Below are positions 39,001 to 46,330 of a DNA stretch of 64,000 nt, in pieces. The position numbers and the translations under genes were made by a program. This DNA comes from Sclerodactyla briareus. Taxonomy: Eukaryota > Echinodermata > Holothuroidea > Dendrochirotida > Sclerodactylidae. Each line of letters starts with the position of its first letter. Position 1 is the first letter of the stretch. The notes below the pieces were generated by a model that worked only from the letters and a program-made list of their open reading frames with translations, was not told the DNA's origin and searched no databases. The stretch is from positions 310,001-374,000 of the forward strand of contig JAODTK010000167.1 of NCBI GenBank assembly GCA_026419785.1, in the 5' to 3' direction.

Positions 39001-42000
39001 ATGTTGTGGGCAGCGTATGACACTTCAGGAGACCTGCCTTGCCAACACTACTGCAAAAAACTTCCATAGATAACAAACTCTCATCACTTCTTGTTCTGCA
39101 GTCCTACAGCCTAACGATGAGCTGCGAGCGGAGCTGGCTCTTGAGGCCTTCTACAGTATGTAGCTGTTACGAATGTGTTATTCGATGATAAACACTCTCC
39201 CTGTACCCTACCGCTCCATCTGCGCAAATTTTAATGGGAACATACCTCTCTAACAGAAAGTTTATTGAGGGAGGCTGTGGAATAATAATTGGGGTAATTA
39301 AAAGTAAACGAAAACTTCGCACAAATCCTAGCATGTGTCTCGCCATGCTCATGCATTGATCGGGAATAATTAATAAACTTGACAAAGCAGACGAAAGGAT
39401 GTTTGAGCTTTGCCCCCACCCCTCCCCAGCTATGAAGCACACCCCCTAAACAACATTTTTTTTGTGGGGAATAATTATTTTGTGTCCTATGTGCTCACGA
39501 TGTTGGGTAAGCCAAGGGAATGGCCCTCTGTATGTCTGCAGGATTGTGCATAGATGGACTGGTGACCTTTGTCAGAAGGTTGGAGCTTGAGCCAGGACTC
39601 AGGCAGGCACTGGTCAATAATTGCTCTGAGGTGAAGTAATACCCTACAAACACTAAAACGTTTTAAAATATTTTTAACATGTTTTGCTGTTTTGTTGAGT
39701 AACACAAATGGTAGTAAAATGTTACTAAAAAGTTTTACAAAACATGTTGACAGAACGTTTTTGATTTTTTTTTTTTTTTGAAAATCAACTTCTGAAATTG
39801 GTCTTGAAAAGGTTTTGGTTGGGGCAGAAATTCTTCGTTAAAATGTTCCTAACCAAAGATTCTCAAAATATTTTAAAATATATTGGTATGAACACGTTTT
39901 CACTAATTTTAATTTGTACTCATCATGGGAAACATTTTTCTAAAAGCATTGGAAAATAGTTTCGAAAACGTTTTGTGTTTGCTGGGTAATGTCTCAGCTT
40001 CTAGCTGTATAGACTGCCTCATCTCTGAAACACTGTACAGAGCCTATGGAGACATCACTCCTTATCATTATGACTCATCTGACCTGTACTGTTAAAATAC
40101 CAACCCCCCAGTTGTTCACTGTAGACTACTATTCCTGTTCGTTACTCCATCCTTTTCACTCTGATGGAATCCACCCAAATAGCTGCCACATACAGGACGC
40201 ACTATATAATCAAATTTCCAGTCACTATACAGGGTTCCCACTCGACACATTACCACACAGACCATTCCTTTTCAACAGCTTTTGAAAAGTGAGCCTCTCA
40301 GTCTTACTCTTTTAACTCGCTAATTTATCAATCTCGAACCTGAAGCTCGACACATCGAGTTAAACATCCATGGTAGATGCACTAAAGTTTAGCAGGAATT
40401 CATGAGTATGAGCTAAGTGAATGAATAGGTCCGGTATTGTGTGAATAAATGGGGAATAGGCCGTGTAATTGGTGGGTAGGGAATGAGTGAGTCTGTATTT
40501 CTTGGTGAGTCAGGAGTGAGGATCTGGAGTAGGGTATCCGCCTTGTAATTACAGGATGAGTTCAGGTTCAGCTCTGTGTCAAGTGATGGTGATTCATTGA
40601 ATAAGTATATTTGTTTCCCTGTTATTTATCAAGGTGAATGAGTAGGTATGTTATTGTCTATATTGCGTAAGTAAGGTAATGAAGTAAAGGAGTAATAAGT
40701 CTGTTATTCTTTGTTGAGTCAGTGAGTGAGGATATGAGTAGGTAATCCGCTCTTGAATTCCATGAATGGTCAGGTTACGCTGATGATCAAGTGAGGCATG
40801 GAATAAGTAATGTTTCCCTGTTAGTATCAAGTGGAGAGTAGGTAGGTTATTTGTCTATTAGTGAGTAAGTAGGTAATGAGTAAATGAGTAATAAGTCTGT
40901 ATTCTTTGTTATTCCCTTCTTTCCAGGCTCTTACCTGTTACGGTGTAGCCCAAACAGTTCAGAAGCTCTCTGTTGTTGCTGCTATACTCAACCTACCGGT
41001 GGCACTGTAGACAGGCCTAGTTGCCACAAGAGGGCGTGAAGACGTCATGGCATACTTGAGACATGAATTGGGGGTCAAAGGTCCAACCAGGGAAAATTTC
41101 TCTTTCGATGCCTTGCCATTCAACGCCATTTTATAGGCAAGTTTGTCCCAAATTTCATCACCGTCCTATGGCAACTCGACGCAGGTCTTGGTCCTATCTG
41201 TGATAGTAGGATTAACAGCCATGGATGTGCCATTGGTGTCCACACATTTGTCAGTTGAATATTGAGTTGTTATATTGTCAGAGGTCATTAGGGTCAAGCT
41301 GATTTTGTGGTTAAAGTTCAAGATATCTAGAGTTAAGTTAAGGTTGAGGTCTATGAGAGAGTGGGGTATTTTCTTATCGACTGAACAAAGGGAACGCATC
41401 TAGTCAGTCCTCGTCGTCCCGGTAAACCGTTCTCAACCAGGAATTATGGAGATACCGCTCCTCTGTCACTGCACCGAAGCTTTGAAACAAATGCCACACA
41501 GCATAAAGACTGTTGAATCTCTCGCCATGTTTGAGAAACTTTTGAAAACACATCTTTTTAGTTTCTCAAAGTGTTTTATTGCCTGTTGTTTTGTGGTCAG
41601 CCTATTGTGTTTACTTTTGTACATCCTTTTCCTATTATAGGTTCGCCTTACTAAGTTAAACTTTTAAAGCACATTTTATTTTTTCAGTTTTAATTTGATC
41701 ATTTCCAATAGTATATTTAAATATTTGTTACATCGCATTCTTTTTAATCTTTTTCCTTTTGATTTTATAAAACATTCGGTTAAGGTATTCTACCTTTTGT
41801 AGTTTGTAGAGCACCTAGACGCCCTCGTGGTATTTGGCGCTTATCTTAGCAGCTTCTATTGTTAAGCATTGTTTTACTGATTTTTGTGTCCTCACAGCCT
41901 TAAGCAATTGTTTTGTCAAAATAAATAACTCACCAATAATTATACTGTACCAATGAAATGTTCAATAAAGCTCGTAGCCTTCAATTATAACCAGGTAATA

Positions 42001-42653
42001 CTCAAACGTGGACGTATTTGCGAGGTCAACAGAGGTAAGTAGGTCAGGTCAGTTTGAGAGAAATCTCAATCATATAAGGCAGTGAATGACATCAAGTTGT
42101 CATGGCGGTCTGGTTCTTCAGTGAATTTTGTTGAAGAGCCAAAAATTATAACATTTTTGTATCATTTGAGACATCTGTTCTATCTATTCTGCATCATGTA
42201 CAAATTGATACAATCTAGGTTTCTGACATGTGAGCCCAACATGGATTCAGTTGAGGGTTAAGTCGATGAGGCCGACTTGTTTTACCAAGACCCAAGGAAA
42301 GGATTGGAAAGAGTTCAACAGCAGTGACTGTACGGCGATATCGTGATGTTCAATTGTACTACAGAATGCTAAGCTTTTGATAGAATATAAAACATTGACT
42401 TGGACATAACTTCCCGGACTGTAAGAAAAGTTTGTTTAACGGTGCAGTAAACATGTGTCTGGAAAGCCAAGACCGTTGATCTGCCTTATAAATGCAGTTG
42501 TTTGTAGTAGAGTTTTTGGACTCATGGCTCAGACCCCTGTTGCCATACCAACAGTGTGGAGAGTGGGATTGAGAGTGGACCGACAAAGTCTTGTGTTAAG
42601 ATGATATTAATTTTATTCCTCAATCGTTTTGAGGGAATGGGACTATTGCTGCA

Positions 42654-42690
<37 letters not shown>

Positions 42691-45317
42691 CACTTTGTTT
42701 GACAAACCCACAGCTCTGTGAATATAAAATGTCTGTCACTTGTTGGGTGTGTGTACTATATCTGTTTGTGATTGGCTCCTACAAGATTGAAACAAACTTT
42801 TCTTATAAGAGGCCCGTAGGGCCATGACAATCAGGACCAAGACGTGGTTTTTACGGTTGTGAAACACTGCAGGTTATGCGGCAGTGCACCTAAAAATGTG
42901 AAAATGCTTACACAGAAAGGGAAGCCCATATCGGGCAGGGTTGGTCAACAACGTCTCAACACAAGACTAACTCGACAAAAACAACACGCCATACATGCAG
43001 GGTACACATGTTGAAATGTTCATAATTGTCAGAGTCTCCGAATATCCCTTACGTTGTTGTCACAAAGAGAAATACTTAGCTACAGTTAACAAACCAGAAA
43101 CAGTCAGGAGAATGATCATAGTTTCCCATGCTATGGGGGCGATTGGAATGTTTTATGGCGAAGAAATGTAGATACTCAGCCACTAAGTCGGGGTCACATT
43201 ACTAGATTGAACACAGGATTCAAATGAAACTGTATAGATCCTGTTGAGAAATTTGATGTGATTTGATTCTGGTTCAGAAGCCAAGTTAGGCCATCAAGGA
43301 ACACTGGCTGTATCGATTGTCGATGAGCACAGGCCACTACTCGCCTTCTCTTTTTAACTAGTGCTCCGATGATATGTGGAGGCAGGGGGTGTAACCAGTC
43401 CTAACCTGCTCTTGGGACTGCCATTTCACATCCCTTCCGAGGTAACAATCAGGGAACTTCAGGACGCCACAACCAACACAACCAACCTCTTTCACTTCCT
43501 CAAACCTGGAGGAACGGAAGTTTCAAGTTTGAGATGTGACTGCTCACAGCAGACCCACAGTTCGAACATGCCGTCACAAACTCCAGTGACCCCAGGAAGT
43601 CCACTGCATTACAGCAGAGCCATAAAATTGAGATCAAGACCTCGCCCATAGCAACTTCAAGTACAGCCAACCTAGTGAAAAAAATGTCCAGTTAGTGCTG
43701 GAATTCGAACCTGGAATGTTTGCTTGCAAAGCTTTGCTGATACCACAATTCTTCCGCTTCATAACGAACCAATAAGCATGTAGTATACAGAAACTTGAAT
43801 GTAGGAAGAAGTGCATAATGTGTTTTGCCCTTCACAGGATCGGTGTATTTAACCAGTTAATAGTTGAACTGCCTGTTGAATCAATGCATTTACAGTATGC
43901 AGTTAATATTGAGCTCTGCGCTACAGATTCCTCACTGTGGAAAATCTGTTTCGGATAAATTGTAATTTTTTCCCTTCCCTTCCTTTATAGGAAATAGCAA
44001 CATTACTTGAAGCCCAAGGGTGGTACAACAGGTGAGGCCCCTACAAACACCATTACAGCATCGTGATCACAGGGTGTATTATTCTTTCACACAATATCAA
44101 TTGGAGGCAGGTTCCAATTCAACAAATGAGTTATATATTGCGGAGAGGAAAATCCACTTCAAAGATGGTTAATAGCGTGGACCGTCTGCAAAATGATGAC
44201 CAGTCTGCCGCACCCTTATTTAATTGAACCAATAAACAGCACTGTCGTACAGACCATGTTTGCATGACTACTGCTCTGAATACACAATATCAACATATTA
44301 ATAACAATATTTAGATAGCTGTTCAATCACTAAGTGAGTACCATGCACGTACGGAAGAAGAGAATAAGAAAAATATGAAAATGTTTTAAGAGCTCTCTTG
44401 AGGATGAGGGTTGAGAGGGGTGTTATCCTTGTTCCATGGTAGCCCATTCCATTCCCTGGAGGCGGTGACCTGGTAACAGCGTCACCTCTGACTGTGTTGA
44501 AACAAGGGATGGAGAGAGGGTATGCGTCCATGGGATCTCGGTGCAGTTCACTCTACTGGACTGGGCTTATCAGTGAATCCAATTCCCCAATCACTCAATG
44601 GCGGCTTACATTTTGTTTGTGGGGCCAATCCAATAAAGCCTTAACGTGCAGAAAACCTCCAACCCAAGAAACCCGTCATGCAAGCAAATGGTTTTGACTT
44701 CCCATCAAGGGCTGTGAGCAAAGTTTCAGTTCAACAAATTGATTTGGTAGAATCAAGGCGAGAGGATGGGTTTGGTCACCGTCAGCTATTAATGCTGCCT
44801 ATATTTCTCATTTGGTGCATCCCAGTGCTGCCTATTTTGTAGATACAGTTCGATCGAAAATTTTGAGAAAAATTTATAAGAAAAGGACATGAAGAAATAA
44901 ATGTTCTTTCTTATGGCCCTAAATTATCCTTAGCTGTTCTCTACCCCCGCAGAGACTCACCTGCTTTCCCCCGATCAACAACACATGATAAGTTGTGTTG
45001 CCACTTTCACATCAAGTTCACTCAAGTTAAAATGTAAATCTTTCCACTGTGGAGTGGCCACAGCAGAGGGTGCTATTACATCCTGCCCAGAGCTGATGTA
45101 TCGACTGTAGTCGCCTATGTACATTGAGAGATCAAAATGCAACTCCAGAAGATGATACCAATATGTTGACAAATCTTAAATTGTTTCCCACTAACCTACT
45201 ATCTGTTTTCTTTCAGGTCATAGATTTCTTTCACACCCATTCTCCTGATGGCAGGGTTGGCAGTCGCGTCCCGTCTACATGCCAGAGGAATCAGTCCTGC
45301 AGAGGCCACATGGATGA
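17828..45317 (+). CDS. PIGB: GPI mannosyltransferase 3 (PIGB), split gene, partly resolved
   Basis: PIGB is a multispanning ER membrane enzyme of family GT22. It adds the third (alpha-1,2-linked) mannose to the GPI anchor precursor, using dolichol-phosphate-mannose. Ten exons in the right order match the family. Landmarks are 'SFVPDEYWQ' (acidic first luminal loop, exon 1), 'YGYLTWEW' (exon 2), 'TLTNTMES' and 'LLYYPLDG' (exon 4), 'RPTAAIIW'-type residues (exon 5), the 'THPWHWYLTQG' and 'VLGTHLP' stretch (exon 6), 'LSHKE..RFILPILP' with the GT22 HKE.RF signature (exon 7), 'ALYTGLV' and 'MPCHSTPFY' (exon 8), 'EIATLLE' (penultimate) and 'FFHTHSPDGRVGS' (last). Two stretches known in the family were not found: one between exons 5 and 6, one between exons 8 and 9. 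Introns are up to 5 kb and repeat-rich. Single-base frame breaks occur in nearly every exon. Identity of the gene is near certain; whether this copy is functional cannot be decided from sequence. Confidence 0.93.
18663..18791 (+). CDS. PIGB: PIGB exon 2
   Basis: An acceptor 'ctcag' ends at 18662 and a donor GTATAT starts at 18792. From 18670 the frame reads 'YGYLTWEWRTALRGVAYPL', matching the 'YGYLTWEW....R...YPL' block of the family. Later residues 'KLDNPP' occur after a frame change near 18770, and the exon end should join 'LL' to the 'VYLPKV' of exon 3. One or two single-base indels are needed. Confidence 0.88.
18792..19632. other. PIGB intron 2, left part
   Basis: No exon or repeat recognised with confidence. 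A short open frame at 18963-19154 encodes several cysteines ('CFDCSQCERTSCPPGF') and ends near a good donor-like 'aatgtaagg', but no matching family was recognised. Confidence 0.45.
19633..20175 (+). repeat. Dispersed ~550-bp repeat, copy B (in PIGB intron 2)
   Basis: Collinear with 11690-12240, beginning 'aggacaactgca' and ending near 'taactccacataggaacatc'. Scattered substitutions and short indels along the whole length indicate an old family. Sits between PIGB exons 2 and 3. Confidence 0.85.
20588..20691 (+). CDS. PIGB: PIGB exon 3
   Basis: Acceptor 'cctccag' ends at 20587; a likely donor 'tGTATCC' begins at 20692. The frame reads 'VYLPKVLQASFSAGQDVALY' then 'LLHETVW', matching the family's 'W(I/L)PR..QA..SA..D..LY'. 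One base later the other frame continues 'GQDVAKWT', the family's '.Q.VARW'. A single-base insertion near 20668 explains the switch. Confidence 0.9.
20934..21620 (+). repeat. 84-bp minisatellite, 8-9 copies (PIGB intron 3)
   Basis: The unit holds 'agaagagttaacaagagcta', 'gtgttgaattctaaacagag', 'gtggctgagaatatcgaaca' and 'gttccaatcacatccaacag' in that order. Units start near 20934, 21021, 21102, 21186, 21270, 21348, 21431 and 21514. Single-base indels differ between units. The sequence to about 21750 may hold a decayed end of the array. Confidence 0.93.
22263..22435 (+). repeat. Microsatellite (CTAT)n / (CATC)n
   Basis: A ctat run (22281-22372), then cat/cca units (22373-22413) and a ctgt stretch. 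In PIGB intron 3. Confidence 0.95.
22480..22950 (+). repeat. ~150-bp tandem repeat, about 3 copies
   Basis: Units share 'ttttgggcccaagg', 'gggccc.atcatgtg', 'catgcaaatgctt', 'acaaattttgat', 'gtcataatg.ggtct' and 'aatagc.tacct'. They begin near 22525, 22655 and 22798, the last one degraded. In PIGB intron 3. Confidence 0.75.
23379..23504 (+). CDS. PIGB: PIGB exon 4
   Basis: An acceptor 'cttcag' ends at 23378 and a strong donor GTAATT starts at 23505. The translation gives 'LFC', then 'WFGFYTATR' in one frame and 'TLTNTMESCMYHSGLLYYPL' in the next, matching the family block '..FFCQL.SWF....TRTLTNTME.....ALFYYPL'. Two single-base frame changes are needed (near 23390 and 23435). The 3' end 'DGYIKK' joins exon 5 if one A of the A5 run at 23499-23503 is dropped. 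Confidence 0.93.
23560..24610 (+). repeat. ~315-bp satellite S1, about 3 units (PIGB intron 4)
   Basis: Each unit has 'tg.gaacacgataactt', 'ggatggat.aagctcatac', 'tggtat.tgggttcccc', 'acatgaacc', 'aggtca.aggtca.ctgagg', 'tc.aaagtctg', 'agaatggtt' and 'agctttctatggg'. Anchors are near 23675, 23990 and 24310. The block starts with a GT-rich stretch (23610-23665). The same family fills 56880-59410 and parts of 29200-29530 and 30090-30590. Confidence 0.9.
24611..25254. other. PIGB intron 4, unclassified
   Basis: No exon recognised. A G-rich stretch lies near 24910-24930. Confidence 0.4.
25255..26059 (+). repeat. Tandem array of PIGB exon-5 fragments, left part
   Basis: About six or seven degenerate copies of the 5' half of exon 5 with upstream intron. 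A full unit (about 130 bases) holds intron 'gttcagctgcggccatgtg', 'tttgttcttgcag', then exon-like 'ctacagaggcagtctgtcta', 'agtgtatcctgcttgctgct', 'ctgtcctgtgtgatgaggcc' and 'tactgcagctatcatct', followed by a '.tacgtaacctgtcttcctga' link. Acceptor-like ends occur at 25416, 25497, 25631 and 25840. One unit (near 25970) has lost it, and a deletion fuses two units near 25720. None keeps the donor half of the exon. The array is cut by the hAT element at 26060 and resumes at 28197. Confidence 0.88.
26060..28188 (+). mobile_element. hAT-superfamily DNA transposon, decayed
   Basis: Left end CAGGGGCGGTGATCC (26060-26074) and right end GGATCGCCGCCCATG (28174-28188) are imperfect terminal inverted repeats of the hAT CAGGGG type. 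The 8-base target duplication ATCATCTT is perfect (26052-26059 and 28189-28196), and joining the flanks restores a normal unit of the surrounding exon-5 array. Inside are frameshifted remains of a plus-strand hAT transposase. About 0.7 kb on the left and 0.6 kb on the right are non-coding or unrecognised. A coding-like open frame on the opposite strand at 26447-26635 was not identified. Confidence 0.94.
26785..27480 (+). pseudogene. hAT transposase remnant
   Basis: Plus-strand pieces in several frames. 26800-26940 gives 'FREMFVKAEDMVEHIDAIGF' then 'KRKRPARLGGG'. 27060-27190 gives 'RVCSAVTM' and 'ETELPFFRRRFL'. 27310-27372 gives 'LIPPASSCSAERSFRALRHI', which is the hATC dimerisation signature (the (S/A)ERSFS.LR.IK motif), followed by 'NEFTDRMLNHYA'. 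Catalytic DDE residues were not located. Frameshifts separate the pieces, so the copy is inactive unless the indels are assembly errors. Confidence 0.85.
28197..28477 (+). repeat. Tandem array of PIGB exon-5 fragments, right part
   Basis: Continues the array at 25255-26059 after the hAT insertion. Two copies plus the start of the real exon repeat with an exact 114-base period: 28236-28331 equals 28350-28445, and 28332-28423 equals 28446-28537. Each copy has an intact 'tttgttcttgcag' acceptor (ends at 28249, 28363 and 28477) and then exon-like sequence. The motif region is changed to 'aggctaactgtagatatcat', which breaks the RPTA codons. Confidence 0.92.
28478..28631 (+). CDS. PIGB: PIGB exon 5 (complete copy)
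   Basis: Acceptor 'gttcttgcag' ends at 28477; donor GTAAGT starts at 28632. The frame reads 'YRGSLSKCILLAALSCVMRP', then after a one-base gap 'SAIIWVPLFLWQLVRSNTRI' and 'NDFFHSIFL'. The family has 'SSLVALAFIIRPTAVILW.PLL', so this is the RPTA exon. 'cctcttcagct' stands where 'cctacttcagct' or similar would keep frame, and another base change is needed before the final 'VG'. This is the only copy in the array with the 3' half and a donor. Confidence 0.92.
28632..29199. other. PIGB intron 5, left part
   Basis: No exon recognised. Contains a run of A at 28957-28971. The family's short stretch between the exon-5 and exon-6 sequences should be encoded somewhere in 28632-33338 but was not found. 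Confidence 0.4.
29200..29535 (+). repeat. Satellite S1 unit
   Basis: Holds 'ttgattccttgacgaagtca', then 'gaggaatctatgcagtc', a gt-rich stretch, 'gtgttcccc.tgaatgagg', 'accctattgtttt' and 'aggtcagag'. Same family and orientation as 23560-24610 and 56880-59410. Confidence 0.8.
29850..30075 (+). repeat. tRNA-related SINE, copy 2
   Basis: Plus-strand 'agttcgagtccagcagtctc' (29923 on; B-box-like GTTCGAGTCC) followed by 'gtacttgcagttgcgatggg', 'cgaggtc', 'tggttctgctgtgaatgcag', 'tggattttctgggg'. This is the reverse complement of the body of copy 3 (43560-43680). It interrupts S1 satellite sequence. Confidence 0.6.
30090..30590 (+). repeat. Satellite S1 units
   Basis: Two partial units with 'aaaggtcatctgag', 'ttggtccgatcaagctgaaa', 'aaaaccctatcatttttggg', 'gggcacaataactggacccc' and 'gatggatcaagctatacttg'. 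In PIGB intron 5. Confidence 0.8.
30591..32430. other. PIGB intron 5, middle; no exon recognised
   Basis: Open frames on the minus strand at 30795-31097 and 31204-31398 have balanced composition but no recognisable domain. Nothing else could be supported. Confidence 0.4.
32431..32870 (+). repeat. Repeat modules of the 'aggtcattggagt' type
   Basis: Repeated 'ttcaaggtcattggagtcat', 'tccaacttgcataattt' and 'ttcaaggtcattggggag' modules about 120-140 bases apart. They are related to R1 and to 59410-59930. The open frames on both strands in this stretch follow from the repeat. Confidence 0.6.
33339..33528 (+). CDS. PIGB: PIGB exon 6
   Basis: Acceptor 'atttgtag' ends at 33338. The frame begins 'WVFVQYNFLEFNILRDWE', then after indels 'FYGTHPWHWYLTQG', 'PVVLGTHLPLVI' and 'YYWLLGM'. 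The family has 'W.LVQFNFLKFNVL...G.FYGSHPWHWYF.QG.P..LGTHLP', so the match is long and clear. At least two frame changes occur (near 33390 and 33435). The donor is either GTAATT at 33529 or GTATGG at 33545; the first fits the expected length better. Confidence 0.93.
33545..34623. other. PIGB intron 6, left part
   Basis: No exon or known repeat recognised. Open frames at 33820-34270 on both strands have no recognisable domain. Confidence 0.4.
34624..35200 (+). repeat. Dispersed repeat family R1, copy 2 (PIGB intron 6)
   Basis: Begins 'tctcgcctgaatgaaattca' + 'ggagacatagtggtcac', then 'ggctcgttagcaagattaca' and 'ttggtttggcacatagatg', in the same order as 14290-14930. Confidence 0.85.
35201..36200. 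other. PIGB intron 6, middle; no exon recognised
   Basis: Open frames at 35372-35777 have no recognisable domain. Nothing else supported. Confidence 0.4.
36205..36560 (+). repeat. ~148-bp tandem duplication plus acgga-rich tail
   Basis: Two units (36205-36348 and 36352-36495) share 'aattggatt.attcaa', 'caaaaatgtaact', 'ggc.agtgc', 'agtttcaacc.ga' and 'gttcagaagttacaatga'. An 'acgaacggacggagag' stretch follows. Confidence 0.75.
36561..37746. other. PIGB intron 6, right part
   Basis: No repeat or exon recognised. It ends in a pyrimidine-poor stretch before exon 7, so the exact acceptor is uncertain. Confidence 0.4.
37747..37858 (+). CDS. PIGB: PIGB exon 7 (HKE.RF signature)
   Basis: The donor GTGAGT begins at 37859. 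In one frame the 5' part ends 'FILFSYSSLLSHKE'; one base later the other frame reads 'RFILPILPLCMLIAG'. Together they give the GT22 signature LSHKE.RF followed by a hydrophobic segment, as in the family's '[20 protein letters not shown]'. One or two bases are missing between 'GAA' and 'CGT' near 37813. The 5' border is tentative; a gtcag acceptor ends at 37746. Confidence 0.92.
37859..39641. other. PIGB intron 7, left part
   Basis: No PIGB exon is expected here, because exon 7 joins exon 8 in the family. Overlapping open frames at 38733-39069 (both strands) and the exon-like stretch at 39552-39630 were not identified. Confidence 0.45.
39642..39986. mobile_element. MITE with CAAACAC/GTGTTTG termini, copy 1
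   Basis: Left end 'ccctacaaacactaaaacg' (39642 on) and right end 'acgttttgtgtttgctggg' (to 39986) are inverted repeats. A TA dinucleotide flanks each side (39640-39641, 39987-39988). The interior is rich in aaaacgtttt-type palindromes and has a poly-T run. A related copy is at 60011-60457. Non-coding. Confidence 0.8.
40410..40926 (+). repeat. ~210-bp tandem repeat next to PIGB exon 8
   Basis: Two units share 'agtgaggat.tg.agtaggg', 'atccgc.cttg.aatt', 'tcaggtt', 'tgatgatcaagtga', 'gaataagta', 'tttccctgttagtatcaag', 'gagtaggtaggtta' and 'gagtaataagtctg.tattc'. The second unit ends directly at the polypyrimidine tract of exon 8. Confidence 0.8.
40927..41140 (+). CDS. PIGB: PIGB exon 8
   Basis: Acceptor 'ctttccag' ends at 40926. 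The pieces, in shifting frames, read 'VQKLSVVAAILNLPVAL', then 'TGLV' and 'KRG.EDVMAYLRH', then 'MPCHSTPFYRQVC'. The family has 'LFLALYTGLVHQRGTLDVM' and 'MMPCHSTPYY..VH.P', so the order and content fit. At least three single-base frame changes are present. The donor is uncertain; GTTTGT at 41141 is possible, but the exon may run further. Confidence 0.87.
41405..41960 (+). mobile_element. 3' end of a LINE (truncated insertion in PIGB intron 8)
   Basis: The frame at 41446-41640 ends with 'MPHSIKTVESLAMFEKLLKT' and 'HLFSF', the typical C-terminus of CR1/L2-like LINE ORF2 ('LP..I......FK..LKTHLF'). It is followed by AT-rich sequence with 'gagcacctagacgccctcgt', which resembles the common 3' tail of such elements, and ends near 41960. 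No RT core is present, so it is a 5'-truncated copy. Confidence 0.75.
41961..43339. other. PIGB intron 8, includes 34-base poly-A
   Basis: A pure A run at 42656-42689 follows 'gctgcaat', so an AATAAA lies directly at its start; it may mark the 3' end of a retroposed sequence whose source was not recognised. The family stretch between the exon-8 and exon-9 sequences should be encoded in 41141-43990 but was not found. Confidence 0.5.
43340..43780 (-). repeat. tRNA-related SINE, copy 3
   Basis: Minus strand: 'gtggtatcagcaaagctttg' (A-box region, about 43745) then 'aggttcgaattccagc' (B-box GGTTCGAATTCC, about 43699-43713). The body shares 'tgctcaca', 'gcaacttcaagtacagcca' and 'actcgccttc' with copy 1 and the 29850-30075 copy. 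The open frame at 43376-43651 lies in the SINE body. Confidence 0.65.
43991..44031 (+). CDS. PIGB: PIGB penultimate exon found (41 bp)
   Basis: Acceptor 'cctttatag' ends at 43990 and donor GTGAGG starts at 44032. The 41 bases read 'EIATLLEAQGWYN' plus two bases, matching the family's 'EISAFL.SSNYKR' just before the FFHTHLPEGR block. The phase does not join cleanly to the last exon unless one base is gained or lost. Confidence 0.85.
44032..45216. other. PIGB last intron
   Basis: No repeat or exon recognised. Minus-strand open frames at 44298-44531 and 44975-45172 have no recognisable domain. Confidence 0.45.
45217..45317 (+). CDS. PIGB: PIGB last exon with stop codon
   Basis: A good acceptor 'gttttctttcag' ends at 45216. 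The frame reads 'VIDFFHTHSPDGRVGSRV', matching the family's 'FFHTHLPEGRIGS'. After one extra C it continues 'VYMPEESVLQRPHG' to a TGA at 45315-45317, near the usual end of the protein. No polyadenylation signal was seen by eye in the next few hundred bases. Confidence 0.9.
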
Positions 45318-46330
45318 CCATGGTGCGTGGTTTGATGAACTAATGAAATCTTGCAGAGATGATGGGAGTCGATGTAGCCCTTGTGAGGGCTCCTTGTCCA
45401 ATGAGTCAGTACTAAGTTCAATCAGCACAACCTCAAAATTGCCCACTAAGCTGTTTGCCCTCTGATCTGTAGGCCTTGTGATACTAGATACTGAGTCTTA
45501 TGTAGGTTATTGAATATTGGCCAACGCCAAGCAGACCCTATTAGGGCCTAGAATCGATACTGAGTAAAACTTCTATTGCTGCTATTTTGTGTGGTGGAAG
45601 AAATGCTCAAAAAAAAATGTGTGACATTTATGCAAATCTTCCAACTTTTGACTGAGGTCTGCTGAATTAATTGTACCAGCTGTTGCTATATCTGTGGGGA
45701 GGGGGTGGTGGGACAGGACTGCCCCACAGCAATAACTGCCCCTCAGCAATTCCTGATTGTCATTGAAAGACCATGCATGAGCTGGGCTTCTGTGAAAGTT
45801 TATATTTGCACTGCTCCAACGTAGAAGTACTGCATGTGGTGATGGACAATACGTTTCAATATCCTGCATGGGATCAATTCATTTGTTAATTTGGATGATG
45901 ATGCTTTGCTGGAAAAAAAAACCTTCATCAGAAACAGTTACCATTTAAATAGAAGCTATGCATCATCAATGTGGTGGCAGTTTGGAGAATTTGTTAATCA
46001 GGTCACATGGCTTCTGTGAAATGTATTTCTGGTTATCCTTGAGAAACATTGGTTGAAGGTGAGTGAGATGAATTGAGGCATGAAAAAATTACAATGCATG
46101 ATCCCTAATTCTATTTTTTACTTGTTCATTCAGTATCCTATTCAGTTTATTTGTAAGAGGTTCAGGATTGAACACCTCTAGTTTATGATGTAACCATTTA
46201 GAGAGAGCTGAAATTCTTCATCACATCCAGTAACATCTTGCTTCACCTTATCGGGTGATGCCACATTGTTAGGCAAGTTGGTTATTATTTCTGTGTGGGA
46301 GGGTTGTTTAACTAGATTCAGGGGCGAGGG
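45318..46330. other. Downstream flank of PIGB
   Basis: Presumably 3' UTR and intergenic sequence. No repeat family or coding region recognised; short A runs near 45609 and 45913. Confidence 0.45.

Noticed and set aside
42656..42689. Poly-A run as the tail of a processed pseudogene
   Set aside because: No coding remnant could be recognised upstream, and no target duplication was found; left as a possible retroposon tail only.
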